Below, in pieces: positions 35,711 to 47,459 of a DNA stretch of 64,000 nt. Numbering within the stretch: the first letter of the stretch is position 1; every line of letters begins with the position of its first letter. Below the pieces are notes generated by a model. The model saw only the letters and a program-made list of their open reading frames with translations, ran no database searches and was not told the DNA's origin. Location of the stretch: the NCBI GenBank assembly GCA_949316235.1, contig OX438744.1:32298778-32362777 (forward strand), in the 5' to 3' direction. Position numbers and translations under genes: made by a program. The stretch comes from Oegoconia quadripuncta (lineage: Eukaryota > Arthropoda > Insecta > Lepidoptera > Autostichidae).

Positions 35711-35911
35711 TTGAGAGATTTTGTAATATATTAGTAATTGAATTGATTTAAGTAGATATAAATATATTATAAGTTTTATTGAATTATATCCAACTACATA
35801 TTTGCATGTCTGGAGAAGACTAAGTGTGAGAAACATATTAAGTATTTCATATTTCCACCAATGTAATGCAACCACATTTAAAGCAAATAAAGACATTCTA
35901 TTCTATTCTAT

Positions 35912-36382
35912 TACTTTGTTATTTTTTGTTTATTGTTGATTGACTGTGGAATTGGAGCACTTTCTTTGAACTAACAACATACATATGTAGCTTCATAAAA
36001 ATTATAACTATTGGTAATTGAAAAGACATTATTAACATAAATATCCCTCTCTTCCAAATTGCCATGCCTGACAAGGTACATGTGTATGTTAGTACTTACC
36101 TATGTATTGTAACTATGACATGTGTAATGCAATAAATATATGAATTATGAATAAGGGACAGAAATAATTCATGTCTGTTGTAACCCTGGTGTTTTGACAA
36201 TTTTAGTCTGGAATACTAAACACCTCAAGTTTACTTATATTGGACCTTGTAGTATCATAAACTTGTAATATCAGCAATATTTACTGTTCATGAAGTCTGT
36301 TACCCAAAACGATTAATAACTATACCAAGGAAGTGGACGATTTGGCTATTCAGCTATGTTACGATGTTGCCGAAATAAATTC
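35912..36382. other. No recognisable feature
   Basis: AT-rich sequence between the LINE end and a SINE. Confidence 0.5.
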
Positions 36383-36652
36383 TCCGCCTCCGTGGCTCAA
36401 TGTAAACAACATTGGGTTTACGATTCGGAGGTCGCGGGTTCGATCCCCAGCGGGGTACATATTTAAGTACTCGGTTAAGCAAGCAGCAATGTTAATAGCA
36501 TTGTTGTGTTCCGGTTGTCAGAGATAAGATAGCCAGTCCCCCAAATTTGTTGGGGTTTCCGGGTCAGTACGTTTCCACCTTCGACCTCATCTTCACTTAA
36601 CATCAGGTGTGATTGAGGTCAAGCACGAATCCGTCGTGCAAAAAAAAAAAAT
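36383..36652 (+). mobile_element. SINE family 2, internally deleted copy
   Basis: Head and B box intact; about 55 bp lost between CTCGGTTA and AGCAAGCAGCAATG; poly-A end at 36640-36650. Confidence 0.86.
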
Positions 36653-37406
36653 TATTTCTTCTTCCATTACAAATACCGAATACCTCACATCAGTTTCTTT
36701 GTTGCCATTGGCTATGATGAAGCCCGGAAATTCTAAGATGAGGCAGCTTATCGGGAAACAATTGTTGGGTGTTTGAAGTAGGTAATAACTTTAATTTGAT
36801 GATCACTAACAAAAAAAAATCATTTATTACTCGGCAGACGTTTTGCCTTTGCTAAAACTCGATAAGCTTAAATGAAAGTATCCATAAAAATAACTGTGGA
36901 ATTACTGTATTAAAAAATATTTTTTATTGATAGCAATTACAATAAAGCTAAAGCTCCTTTGTAATACCAATAGCTAATAAATTATGAGAACAAAAATATT
37001 TACGAATACAGAGGACATTATGACAGCTGTAATTGTACATTTAGTAATCAATATTACTGTACAGGCTATCTGTATTTGACCCGACTGATAACGGACTATA
37101 TGTGCACATTGTCCAAAGAGTAAAATTCTATAAACGCAGACCTTAAGAATAAGGACGTTTGTGAAAGCAAAGAAAGATTGACAGAGTAAACCAAGGGATA
37201 TTGAATTAAATGTAGGCCATAGGGAATAAAAGATACATTTGTTACTATAAAGGCGTGTTTGTTCTGACTGTCAGATCAATCCCTCTCGTTCCATCTGTAT
37301 TAAATATGACTTGAGATTCTTTAATATTAGGAATAAAAAGGAAATCAATATTATTAACATTAGCGTCGCAATATATTTACGAAAACTTCGTATGAAAAAT
37401 AGTGAT
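36653..37406. other. No recognisable feature
   Basis: AT-rich, no gene-like ORF. Confidence 0.5.
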
Positions 37407-37705
37407 TTTTTTTTCTTTTTTATGGTTAACTGGACACGCGTTTGACCACAATCTCACCTGATGGGAAGTGACGATGTGGCCGAAGATGAAGCACGCGATC
37501 TCAGTAGATGCCTATTCACCCTGCTCTTGAAGTTCCCAAGGTTGTAGGATTCAGGAAAGACTGACGCCGGAAGCGAGTTCCATGCCTGGTTGTTCGCATT
37601 ATGAATGAAGAGTCGAACCGCTTATTGCGAATGTTCGGTATGCTAACTACACACGGGTGGAATTCCTCCCCACGCCTGATATACACAATGTGCCATTTGT
37701 TAGCC
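37407..37705 (-). mobile_element. LINE 3' end, family A
   Basis: Reverse copy (TTAACTGGACACGCGTTTGA ... ATGCGAATGTTCGGTATGCT), longer toward the 5' side than the copy at 47007. Confidence 0.78.
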
Positions 37706-39041
37706 ATAAATTTCGTTAAAAATACTGCTTATTTTATTTTATTGATAATAAATAAAATAAAATTTGCTTAATTTGGGACTAGATGATTGGTGTAAATATC
37801 CGAAATATATAATATATTTTTTTTTTGTGGAGAAAAAAACGACAATGTCAAAAAAAAATTATTTACTTGGCGAAGCTATGAAGATTCCTTGTTGACTCGG
37901 AAACCCAAAAAATGTCAGGTACAGACAAATCCTACGATCACATCTCAAATGAGACCTCCACATGAACTAGGTACACGTTACCTCGAAATAATAAAATTTT
38001 TGTTTAAATAACGTCACCTAATAAGTCATATATTAACCCATTACCATAATATTCATTCCAATTGCCCATCTGCTGTCACTGCTCGTATGTTGACCTCTCT
38101 GACGTCACAACGAGTCCTTGTTGCAAACAGTCCATTTAGATTTAAACCAGCACTTTCTAGAAATTACGTCAGCTCTAGGGTTGTGTCTCCTGATGTCTGA
38201 CTAGCTGCTCAGTGGGGTTATCATATCATTTCATCGGTATTGTCATCGATGACGTTCTGTCGTGTGATTGGTTGTGACATTGCTCGATAGGCTATTTGGT
38301 GGTTTCTCATTGGATATAATGGATGACGGTATCGTTAAAGTTACAGGATATCGCGCTTGGTCTGGGGATACTCTGAAAGGGGAGCCAGGTCGAGTTATAT
38401 TGGTATTAATATGAATGGTACATACAATATTGTTAATTGCACACCAACAGTAGTATCAAACATTTTCTACTTAAATCCTAAGAATCTTGTTAGCAAACCG
38501 TGTATGAAATCTTTGTTTTCTGTCTTCCTCTCTGCTGTGATTACCTAAGTTTAGGTGGGTATCATCGACCATTAAACCTCGTACCTCGGGCCTATCATTT
38601 CTAGTATGGCGATTGTCAGTGTTCTTGTTTTATTGGTCCATGGTTGGACGTCAACTGATTAACAATTTTCTTATCTACCTACTCGTATATAAGTTACCTT
38701 AAAAAGCAATCGTTTCTTAAAGGTTCTTTTAAAAATACTTAATAATGCACTTTCAACAACCCTACTGCACAATGATTATAAGTTATTGAGAGCAGTTATG
38801 AACTTTGCTTTCGTGTTATATATTTCCACTTCTGGCATCCTCAGCTTGATTGTTTACTCTGCTCAAGTATGAGGTATGGACAGAGTAAGGTGGGTCAGTG
38901 AACCGTATTTGAATACGAATTATTATTGACACAGCCTTCCTATAGCTTTGGAGATACGCTGCTGGAGAAGAGTGGAAGGTGTTGAGTTCCGTTTAGATTT
39001 CAAATAATTAGTTTTTTTGTAGAGTCACATGTTGACCATTA
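37706..39041. other. Mostly unassigned, several CRE-like motifs
   Basis: CTGACGTCACAAC at 38099, ATTACGTCAG at 38163 and GATGACGTT near 38249 cluster within 160 bp in a GC-richer patch; possibly regulatory. Confidence 0.3.
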
Positions 39042-39110
39042 GTAGCATAATGCTTCCGTGCTTCGAAGGTCATGTTAAAGAGTCGGTCCCTGTTTGAAGA
39101 CAACCGTTAA
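39042..39110 (+). mobile_element. Tail fragment of the 5S-headed SINE family
   Basis: AGTAGCATAATGCTTCCGTG, CTTCGAAGGTCATGTTAAAG and TCGGTCCCTG match the family tail only. Confidence 0.5.
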
Positions 39111-39289
39111 GCCAAATCGATGGCCTACAGAGGCGGTTCAAACTGACTGAATGTGGTGACTAGTCTGACTCAAGTCCATCAACTGGGCCCGTGCGGTGGA
39201 TTATGGCCCATACTTTCCACCGATGAGAGGAAACTGTGTCCTAATGTAGGGATGTCTAAGGCCTATAAAAGCATAAAGCTGAATAAATG

Positions 39290-39313
39290 TTTTTCTTTCT
39301 TTCTTTCTTTCTA
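39290..39313 (+). repeat. (TTTC)n microsatellite
   Basis: Six TTTC-type units at the end of a LINE-like tail (AAGGCCTATAAAAGCATAAA precedes it). Confidence 0.85.
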
Positions 39314-39520
39314 TGATGATGGTATTCATTTATTTCTTATAGGTTACATATGTATACTAGCTTAGGCCAGGGTTGTGCTGCAGCGTTATTTCTCGCCGAA
39401 AGTTCCGGTGTTTTTTTTAATACTGTTAACTATCGTTAACAAAATCGTTGTTATATGGAATACTTTGGATCTACTACATGTTTAATGAATGAATCCCAAT
39501 AAATTATGACCTTATATAAT

Positions 39521-39717
39521 TAACTAGCTTTGCGTCCGCGGCTTCGCCTGTGTAGAATAACTTTACTGCCGATATGTTTTTGTTTATCCCGCGGGAACTA
39601 TTCACTATATCGCAATAAAAAATATCCTATGTTTTGAGCCAGGGTATGTTCTGTTCCACCTGTATACGATCATTGACCTAACAAACAAACATCCAAACTT
39701 TCGCATTTATAATATTA
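39521..39717 (+). repeat. Same tail repeat, forward copy
   Basis: TAACTAGCTTTGCGTCCGCG ... TTATAATATTATTT, with part of the middle missing. Confidence 0.72.
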
Positions 39718-39721
39718 TTTT

Positions 39722-40110
39722 GATTACATTTAACAATACAATACAAATACTCTTTATTGCGCAAAATAATTTACAATAATTTTTGATGATAACAATAGAA
39801 CACAATTAGGCGGTCTTATCACTAAAAGACAACCAACAGCCACGTGACATTTGTAGGTAGAAAAACAGGTAGAGTGCACTATACTATTTATAAATACTTA
39901 ATATATAGTATAAAACACAATCGTTAGAAGCACTTATAGATAGTCAACTAATGTTCACGAAGCGGGAGTTGACGAAAAGAAAAAAGTCAGAGACCTAAGT
40001 AGTGGTTTTTGACTTGAAATTTAAAAATATTTAAAGATTGAGCTTTCCTAATAGATTCCGGCAAAAGGTTCCACAGACGATTGGCTTGCAGTCTGAAGGA
40101 CTGGCTATAG
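39722..40110 (-). mobile_element. LINE 3' end, family C
   Basis: AATACAATACAAATACTCTT TATTGCGC, then AATTAGGCGGTCTTATCACT AAAAG and a body shared with 45545-45950 (CAACTAATGTTCACGA, GAAAAAAGTCAGAGACCTAA), extending to ACGATTGGCTTGCAGTCTGA, a usual RT C-terminus region (FYSQSFRLQANRLW-like in reverse). Confidence 0.75.
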
Positions 40111-41014
40111 AATTTAACTATCTATACTACGTAATTTTATTGGATATTTCTTGGCCACACTCCACACTCGCTACTATCATGTAAATTTTTTATTTAATAA
40201 CGTGTTTCCTCTCAGCCAATTGTACAATTTATTATTAAAGAGTTCACTGATTGGGCGGAAACAATCATTAGCCAATTTATACAAATGGGGCACTCAATTA
40301 CTTAGAAAGCTCACTAGTGGTGCTATAGATTAAATGAAGTGGAATACAGCTATTTTGTCAATATCAAAAACTGTGCCGAAGTAGTGCTAAATAGTGCCCC
40401 AAAGAAAAAAAATAAGGCCTCTGTAGTTTAAGGACCGTACAGATTGATCTTGAGATTAAAATCGCAATCTCAATACAATTCCTTTGATATTTTATTTTTA
40501 TTTTATTTGGGATAACAACAGCTAACATTACATTAATTTACAACAAATGGTTACTTCTCATACAGCCAAAACAGTTATCCGCTGCTTAAATAATAGATAA
40601 TTTGTTGTTGAGAGAAAGATCTGATACACAAGTAGGCTGCAATTATACAAATCAAGATGAGTATATAAAATAAGTAAGAAGAAATATACATAAATAAATG
40701 AGTTTACATTAATTAATATAAATAAATACAAATAAATAAATAAAATAAAATATATTAGGTACTTACATATTTAAGAGTTATTAAATTTTTAAGTGAGCAT
40801 TCTGACGTCACGTGTTGATGGAATCCTAATTCTCATACGGAGAGTCTCCTTTACCTACCTATGATTATAATTTATATACCAAAAAACTGCATTTACATTC
40901 CCACCGAAAAAGTAGTAGTCTGTAGGCGAAGTTAAATTTTCTATTATTGTGATTCCGTGTTAATGGGGAAGTGTTTGAGGGAGAACAGTTATTTTTAATT
41001 TTAAAGGAGAGTGA
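40111..41014. other. AT-rich, no recognisable gene
   Basis: Includes an (AAATA)n-rich stretch at 40690-40755. Confidence 0.5.
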
Positions 41015-41410
41015 TTAATTTTTATTTGAGGAGACATGGAGAGTTCTATATGAAAAAGTCAAAAGACTTTTCCAATCAGCGAATGAGTTGGAGAGCACAC
41101 ATTTTGCTATGATGTCAGCAAGACTATTAGCAACGGTGATTCTCGCGCTGCGCGGTATTCTCTTCACCAGAGGTAAAGTGCTTTTCAAATGGCTGAGATG
41201 AAGATGTAGAGGTTCCTCGGGATCTACAATAGGAAGGGTAGTACTAGTTATCGGATGACTGGGAGGAGGTTGAGAACGGTTTGGCTTATTAATGTGGACT
41301 TTTGAGTGATGTATGCGAAGACCTTTGAGTGAAGCAAATGTTTTTAAGCACACACTGCAATTATGTATGGCGGTGGAAGGGAGTGATGAAGATGGAGGAT
41401 TTGATAGCAT
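41015..41410 (-). pseudogene. C2H2-finger N-terminal fragment of a non-LTR retroelement
   Basis: 131 codons on the minus strand. A C2H2 finger (CSVCLKTFASLKGLRIHHSKVH pattern, C-X2-C-X12-H-X4-H) sits at residues 18-39, a Pro/Ser linker follows, then LVKRIPRSAR and SLADIIAKCVLSNSFADWKS. The arrangement 'finger, linker, hP+xAR ... W..LL.F...L' is one I associate with the N-terminus of R2-like or related LINE proteins. The frame stops at 41015 and no RT is found downstream, so it is a fragment. It could alternatively be a decayed host zinc-finger gene. Confidence 0.5.
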
Positions 41411-41675
41411 AAATTATTTGTGGGATCTGTTCACAAAAATAAGAAATACAAATTTAAAAATACTCACACTAAAATACACAAAAATAAAAAGTAATACAAA
41501 GCTGAATATAAAAACACATTACATATTACATTTGAAATTGGAATTCTTAGCCAAACAAAAAATATTTTGATTTGAAATGGCCAGTGTTGCAGAACGGCAA
41601 TTTCATAGGCAAAGACCTCAAATATAGTTTATCAAAAACAACGAAGATTTTGACGGAGTTCTTATAATAAAGGTA

Positions 41676-41900
41676 AAAGGTGGTAGGGCATTTTAAATGT
41701 CCGCCTGGCTAGCTACCACCATCTTATCTAAATCTGCCGCCAAGCAGCAATGTTAATAGCATTGTCGTGTTCCGGTTATCAGAGATAAGATATCCAGTCC
41801 CCCAAATGTGTTGGGGTTTCCGGGTCAGTACGCTTCCACCTTCGACCTCATCTTCACCTAACATCAGGTGAGATTATGTCAAGTTATGTATAAAAAAAAA
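41676..41900 (+). mobile_element. SINE family 2, headless copy
   Basis: GGTGGTAGGGCATTTTAAAT through CATCAGGTGAGATTATGTC and an A-run at 41892-41900. Confidence 0.83.
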
Positions 41901-42424
41901 CAACAATTATTTACGTAAAAAGATGTAGGTTATATAGAATTAGGTTAGTATACTTAGGTAAGTACATTTATTAGGCAAAAGACTTGAGCGTCATTCAGTC
42001 TGTATTGTTCCACAGTCTGCACGATCCCATTACCATGTACAGGAGTAAAATTCCCATGTCAGTATCCCAAGGCGTGCTTTTAATTACCACTGATTATTTA
42101 CATGCATAGTGTAATAGTGTTAGGGCAGCATATTTATACCCAGGTCGGTATAAAACTCGGAATGGGTCGTAAAAATGGGCAGTTGCAGCGACCAGGCTAG
42201 GGTTTTTTTTATTGAGATGCACGGTTTAATGACCAGTAGACAGCCCTTGGGGTTTTTGACCTTTAAGAGAAACAAGGGTAAGGTCTTTTGGAGTAGTATT
42301 GGAATACTTTTTATTTGCAAGTGACAAAAACTGACGCAAACGTATACGGGTGACTTTAAATTAGTTCTTGATACTAATAGATATGCTTGTACTCATGTTT
42401 ACAAAAATGTAATTTAAGAAATTA

Positions 42425-42500
42425 AAGCCCAAAATGGAAGCGTGCTCTCCCGGAACCCTCTACTTATTGAGGGATTGGTTACGTTATCTCTAAAATCCGG
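42425..42500 (-). mobile_element. SINE family 2 fragment running into twin hairpins
   Basis: AAATGGAAGCGTGCTCTCCC ... GGTTACGTTATCTC is the 3' part in reverse, then the sequence turns into the palindromes at 42495-42567. Confidence 0.6.
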
Positions 42501-42520
42501 AACATTGTTATGTTCCGGAT
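42495..42520. repeat. Perfect hairpin, 10-bp arms, loop TTGTTA
   Basis: ATCCGGAACA / TGTTCCGGAT around TTGTTA. Confidence 0.9.
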
Positions 42521-42525
42521 GAGTA

Positions 42526-42567
42526 TGGTGAGATAATCCAACATTGTTATGTTGGATTATCTCACCA
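42526..42567. repeat. Perfect hairpin, 18-bp arms, loop TTGTTA
   Basis: TGGTGAGATAATCCAACA / TGTTGGATTATCTCACCA around the same TTGTTA loop, six bases after the previous hairpin. Confidence 0.92.
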
Positions 42568-42887
42568 CTACAAACACACTATAAAACAATCCAGTCTCAT
42601 CGTAGAGTTGGTGTACGTTCAGGGGAAATTAGGTTCTAAAATTTTTTTATTTTCTACCGAATCTATTCATCCATTCCGCTATCCAAACTTACGCATTTAT
42701 AATAATTGACACATCAAACTGCAAAAGAAAAAGTCCGAAGTTACGGCCGTCCGAAGCTATTTTCGTTAGAGTAGACCTCCAGCTCCGACAGTGTGGGACG
42801 GGTGACTTGGTAAAAGGCAAGGCTGAAACGGTGCTACCTTCGTTGATGTCATGCTGCCATATTAGTTTTATAGTTTGATTTGATTGT

Positions 42888-43140
42888 GCTGTATGGTGTC
42901 GGCACGTAAGAAGTATAGAAGTAATCGATCTCTTCCCGTGGGTATATTAAAAAGCCTTTAATGGACTTTCCGCCAAATAAGTAGGTATATAGATTTGTAT
43001 GTTTTAACGGCGATGGGCTCAGCCCTGTCACGTATACGTTTCTGAAGAGGAGTTTGGAACACCCAAACGCTAATATTTGGGATATCACTAACCACCCCAT
43101 TTGGGATGAAGATTGTGACGTTATGTTTGTATGTATGTTA
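42888..43140 (-). repeat. 'ATCCCAAATGGG' repeat, longer reverse copy
   Basis: TGTATGGTGTCGGCACGTAA ... CACCCCATTTGGGATGAAGA; extends about 100 bp further upstream than the forward copies. Confidence 0.65.
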
Positions 43141-44550
43141 AGTTAATTGCGCCTTAATTTGCCGCACGAAGTTTCAATTTACATAAAATTTCTCTTCCTG
43201 TGAAATTAACTAATTTCATTTCCCCGAGCCAAAAGGAATGAAGCCACAGGTATCGAAGTTAAACATTTAAGACAAATTCTTTAAACGCTACTAAATTAAG
43301 AAATTGTGGGTAGTTTGTAAATTGAAATTAAAGTAAAATGTTAGCCCTGTAACACAATACGTTATCAAAGCGCGTTCGTTCGGAAACGCGGCACCTGTTC
43401 CCCTTGTTTATAGAGACAACAACTTTAGTATGGGGGTGATTGAACGGCAAGGCATGAACTGTAGCGGGAGCGATAAGAATCTAGAGACGTAGAGAGGCGG
43501 CTTTGAGACTACGGTCAAGCAGAAAGTTAAAAATTGTTTTTGGTTGGAGGACTGTTCTAGATGAGCCATCTCTCTCCTTCAGCGTCATCTTCTTGAAGTG
43601 AAGTCTATAATAATATCTTAATATCTTTATTGTAAACAAAATTGTTACAGAAATATGCATTGTATATAAAATGTACAAAGGCGAGCTTAACTCCGATTGA
43701 GTTTTCTACCAGCAAAACTTAGAGATACATAGTATTTATTAGATTGGGCAGAAAATGGTGTACACAATATTTGAAAATTATTTTATAAAAATAATATATA
43801 TAAATAAATACCCAAAAAAAGATAAAAAAATACCGAATAAATAACGTTAGTATACCACATAACCTATCCAATATACATATATATATATATATAGTACAAA
43901 GTATAAATAAGTATATACATTATCAATTAATTAATAAAGTAGAGTATTCTTATCCCTTTTGATTGTAAAATTTCGAAGTTACATACTTATTTGTAATACC
44001 TATTTATATTGATCTATTATTGCGCTACTCTCCATGTTTCTATATTGGCGGAGATTATAAGCATTAATTTTACTGATAGGTTTTTTGTAAATCTGTAAAT
44101 CTTCCAAAAAGTAAATAAATAAATACAAACAATATTTTAGAATAAAATAACTCATTAGTAAGCCAACGTTCTTCGGTGAAGTCCCAAGTTGTTATATTTG
44201 TCCATGTATCACCCTGAGGTCTTTCAGTTGTAACCTTTAAAGGTATTTCTCAACACTTTTCTTAAGCCCATCTGTTACTTAGCGTTATGCCTTAGACTAA
44301 GAGTGCAAATATACATTAATCGACAGAAAGTGAGTTATGCATTTAACTACGGTCGCCATTCAATAGACATTTTTTCATCTCACCGCTAGGATTTTATTCC
44401 TTTCACCATACTTTTTAAAGTGTTAAGGTTAAAGCGCGTAAAGGGTTAAATTTGGACATGATTTAGTTGAAAAAATATCTTCAACGTCCTACGGCTGATG
44501 GCTTCTTTGAAATAAAATAAAAATGTTTACGTTGTGAAATTATAAATTAT
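43141..44550. other. AT-rich, no recognisable gene
   Basis: 43480-43680 may be another old LINE 3' end (minus); the rest is simple AT-rich DNA. Confidence 0.4.
43877..43894. repeat. (AT)n microsatellite
   Basis: About nine AT units in an AT-rich block. Confidence 0.8.
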
Positions 44551-44660
44551 TACTAGCATTCCTCCCGCGGTTTTGTCTGCGTAGAAAAAAAGGTAGACAA
44601 ATAGCCTACGTCCTGGTTCAGGTCTCAAGCTAATTCTTTGCCAAATTATAAAACGATCGG
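44551..44660 (+). repeat. Tail repeat fragment
   Basis: TACTAGCATTCCTCCCGCGG to AAATTATAAAACGATCGG; cut by the LINE family B end at 44658. Confidence 0.6.
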
Positions 44661-44905
44661 TTTTTTTTTATATGAGAGGGCGGCAAACGAGCATGCGGGT
44701 CACCTGATGGAAGCAATCACCGCCGCCCATGGACACCCGCAACACCAAAAGGGTCACAGATGCGTTGCCGGCCTTTGAGGAAGATGTAGGCTCGTTTCTT
44801 GAAGGTTCCAATGTCGTACTCGTTCGGGAATACCGCTGCCGGAAGTCCGTTCCACAGGGTGGTCGTACGTGGTAAGAAGTTTCTTAAGAAACGTACAGTG
44901 GTAGA
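44658..44905 (-). mobile_element. LINE 3' end with RT C-terminus (family B)
   Basis: Minus strand: [20 protein letters not shown], then [20 protein letters not shown] and GVHGRR, then a stop and a poly-A end (T-run 44661-44669). Typical C-terminus of a lepidopteran jockey-like LINE; 5'-truncated. Confidence 0.8.
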
Positions 44906-45040
44906 CTTTAGGTATAGAGCTTTAGTTGTGAAAAGGTAAGAAAAAGATTTACTTTAGCATTTATAGCGTAAATATTGAGGTTGAGATACCTAAGTGTGTG
45001 TGTTTATAACGTTTGTTGTATTGGCACTTTAGCAGTTGTA

Positions 45041-45230
45041 TACATACATAACGTTACGACCTTTATCCCAAATGGGAGAGTCAGAGATGTCCCAAACATA
45101 AGTGTTTGGCTGTTCCAAGCATTAGAGTACAATGCTTGAAACGATATCCATGATTCACTTTACGAAATATACAGAAATGCACACTTGACAACCGTAAGCC
45201 CACCGCCGTTAAAACGTGCAAATCCATAAA
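45041..45230 (+). repeat. 'ATCCCAAATGGG' repeat
   Basis: TACATACATAACGTTACGAC, TTATCCCAAATGGGA, CCAAACATAAGTGTTTGGC, GTTAAAACGTGCAAATC. The (TATG) end suggests a SINE or LINE tail. Confidence 0.65.
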
Positions 45231-45231
45231 T

Positions 45232-45557
45232 GCCTCCATGGCTCAATATAAACAACATGGGGTTACAAATCGGAGGTCGCGGGTTCGATCCCCACCGGGG
45301 TACATGTTTAGTACTCGGTTTGGTTGGGGTAGGGCATTTTAAATATCCGCCTGACTAGCTACCACCATCTTATCTAAATCGGCGGTCAAGCAGCAATGTT
45401 AATAGAATTGTTGTTTTCTGGTTGTCAGAGATAAGATATCATGTGCCCCAAATAAGGTAGGGTTTTCGGGTCAGTTCGTTTTAACCTTCGGCCTCATCTT
45501 CACTTAACGTCAGGTGTGATTGAAGTCAAGTGCTAACCTATTGTGCATAAAAAAACA
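45232..45557 (+). mobile_element. SINE family 2, full copy
   Basis: Head GCCTCCATGGCTCAATATAA with B box, whole body, ends in CATAAAAAAAC. The next base begins a LINE 3' end (45545-45950), so the A-tail may be shared. Confidence 0.86.
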
Positions 45558-45950
45558 AATACTCTTTATTGCTCAAAATAATTTACAATAATTTTTGTTG
45601 GTAACAATAGAACACAATTAGGCGGTCTTATCTCTTCCAGACAACCCACAGCTATGGGACATTTGTAGGTAGAAAAACAGGTAGGGTGCACGATACTACC
45701 AACTAAAGAAATAATTATAGATAAGTATGCATAAATATAATAATAATATCATATTAATAGACTTACTTAATAATATAAATATATATAAATAAATAAATAC
45801 TTAATATATAGTATAAAACACAATAGCTAGAAGCACTTACAGATAGTCAACTAATGTTCACGAGGCGGGGGTTAACGAAAAGAAAAAAGTCAGAGACCTA
45901 AGTAGTGGCTTTTGACTTGAAATATAAAAATATTTAAAGAATGGGAAGAG
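45545..45950 (-). mobile_element. LINE 3' end, family C
   Basis: Same layout as 39722-40110 plus about 90 bp of AT-rich insertion near 45705-45800. Confidence 0.75.
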
Positions 45951-46352
45951 ATGGTTGGATCCATTCTTTTTATACACACAGCACACTTTTGCAGTATAAT
46001 ATAGAGTTATAAACTTAAGCTTATAACAGACGTAACATAATCAAATCGAACGAATAACTCGACAGAATTTCAATAAAAATAAAGAGCTCATATTATGGTA
46101 GCTCTTAATCGAAACACATAAAATGTCTATATATTCTTTTCCTAAACGACGTTGGCGCCAATACCGTTACCTTTAGTGCGAAGTAAACATGTTAAAATGG
46201 TCCGATTGGTTGTATTTGTAAGTTTACAACTGACAAGAGGAGCGAGAAGAGCAAAAGAGGTACTTCAGTATATTTTACATTCATGTAAAATATCGCTATA
46301 AGTAACATAATTCGAAAATTTAGAACACTCCCGAGGTATTATGCAGGATGAC
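45951..46352. other. No recognisable feature
   Basis: AT-rich, contains TACATTCATGTAAAATA small palindrome near 46273-46290. Confidence 0.45.
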
Positions 46353-46600
46353 GACCTGTTTGGTGTAGCGGTTAGCAACTCTGGCCACTATACCAAAAGG
46401 TTCGGGTTCGAATCCCGCTGGGGGCATATGTTTGTGTGATGAATATGGACATGTGTACCCGCGTTATGGATGTTTTCATTTATAATAAGCATTAATTTAC
46501 AAAATATACATAACACAAGCCTATAGTTGCTTAGTGTGGAACTAGATGGCGCTGTGTGTATGTCTAAGGATATTTATATATTTATTTATATTTATATGTA
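46353..46600 (+). mobile_element. SINE family 1, internally deleted copy
   Basis: Full head and 3' domain; the start of the 3' domain (CAACCATCTGGTATCC) is lost between AAAATATACATAAC and ACAAGCC. Confidence 0.85.
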
Positions 46601-46961
46601 GATTTAATCACTTTAAAAGTTTTGTATGTCACTATGGAACCAACTATGAAATCAAGAAAAAAACATCTGCTGTTTCATACAATTCAGTTGAGTCGGTATT
46701 GACTTTGGTGGAAAGGTGATTAAATCTACATCCTGTATATGGTGACAATAATATCATCCAATATACAGACTGTATCCAGCCATTAACAGCAGTGTGATAT
46801 TAAAAATGGACTCCATCCTACTACACTAAATCTGATGCGTAATTAAATAAGGTATAATAAATTTGTTATTTGAGATTTATACAAATATTGATTTCAAGTT
46901 TACCAAATAGATATGTTAAATTGCCATGTGATGAAATATTTATTTCAGAGTCATTATTAGT

Positions 46962-46984
46962 GTAGGTAGGTAGGTAGGTAGGTA
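46962..46984 (+). repeat. (TAGG)n microsatellite
   Basis: Five TAGG units. Confidence 0.85.
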
Positions 46985-47006
46985 TTCTAAAATAACTAAT
47001 ACTGTA

Positions 47007-47240
47007 GTTAGCATACCGAACATTCACACTAAGCGGTTCGACTCTTCATTCATAATACGCACAGCAAAGGCATGGAACTCCGTTCCGGCGTCAGTCTTTC
47101 CTGAATCCTACAACCTTGGGAACTTCAAGAGCAGAGTGAATAGGCATCTACTGAGATCGCGTGCTTCATCTTCGGCCACATCGTCACTTCCCATCAGGTG
47201 AGATTGTGGTCAAACGCGTATCCAGTTAATCATAAAAAAA
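47007..47240 (+). mobile_element. LINE 3' end with RT C-terminus (family A)
   Basis: Open codons AKAWNSVPASVFPESYNL and GNFKSRVNRHLLRSR end at TGA and run into a short 3' UTR (GACCACATCGTCAC-type sequence in reverse) and an A-run. This is the conserved end of jockey/CR1-type reverse transcriptases; 5'-truncated. Confidence 0.8.
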
Positions 47241-47459
47241 ACTAATTGAGAGATACGAATATTTCAATAAAATTATGTTTTACTTTGTAGTGGCTGATTC
47301 AGAGAAGTCGTTTTTTTTTTGATTAAGTTTTTGTTGTACTCAGATAACAGATCATTAATTTTCGGAGGTCACCGTGATTCATTTTAATTATTGTGGATAA
47401 TCTGAGCAATATAAAACTATTTGTCATTTCTTGCTATTTGCTGTTATATGCCTTTATTT

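Larger units (their letters stand above)
31879..35911 (+). mobile_element. Non-LTR retrotransposon (LINE), CR1/L2-like, 5'-truncated
   Basis: ORF1 (SGNH-like plus basic tail) and ORF2 (endonuclease plus RT) are nearly intact, then an AT-rich 3' UTR with an 80-bp tandem duplication and a terminal (ATTCT)n run at 35893-35911. The open frame of ORF1 starts directly after a stop at 31876-31878, and the upstream 300 bp look like the 3' end of a related copy (31545-31685), so the 5' end is missing. SGNH-type ORF1 domains with APE endonuclease are known from CR1, L2 and related clades; I cannot fix the clade by eye. The last ~50 ORF2 codons are frameshifted, so the copy is probably dead but not old. 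Confidence 0.88.

Noticed and set aside
36388..36460. tRNA-like fold with GGGTTCGATCCCC
   Set aside because: It is the head of SINE family 2; the same sequence recurs at 21764 (reverse) and 45232.
42495..42567. Transcription terminator or microRNA precursor
   Set aside because: Eukaryotic context without a T-run; six-base loops and short stems do not fit a miRNA precursor.
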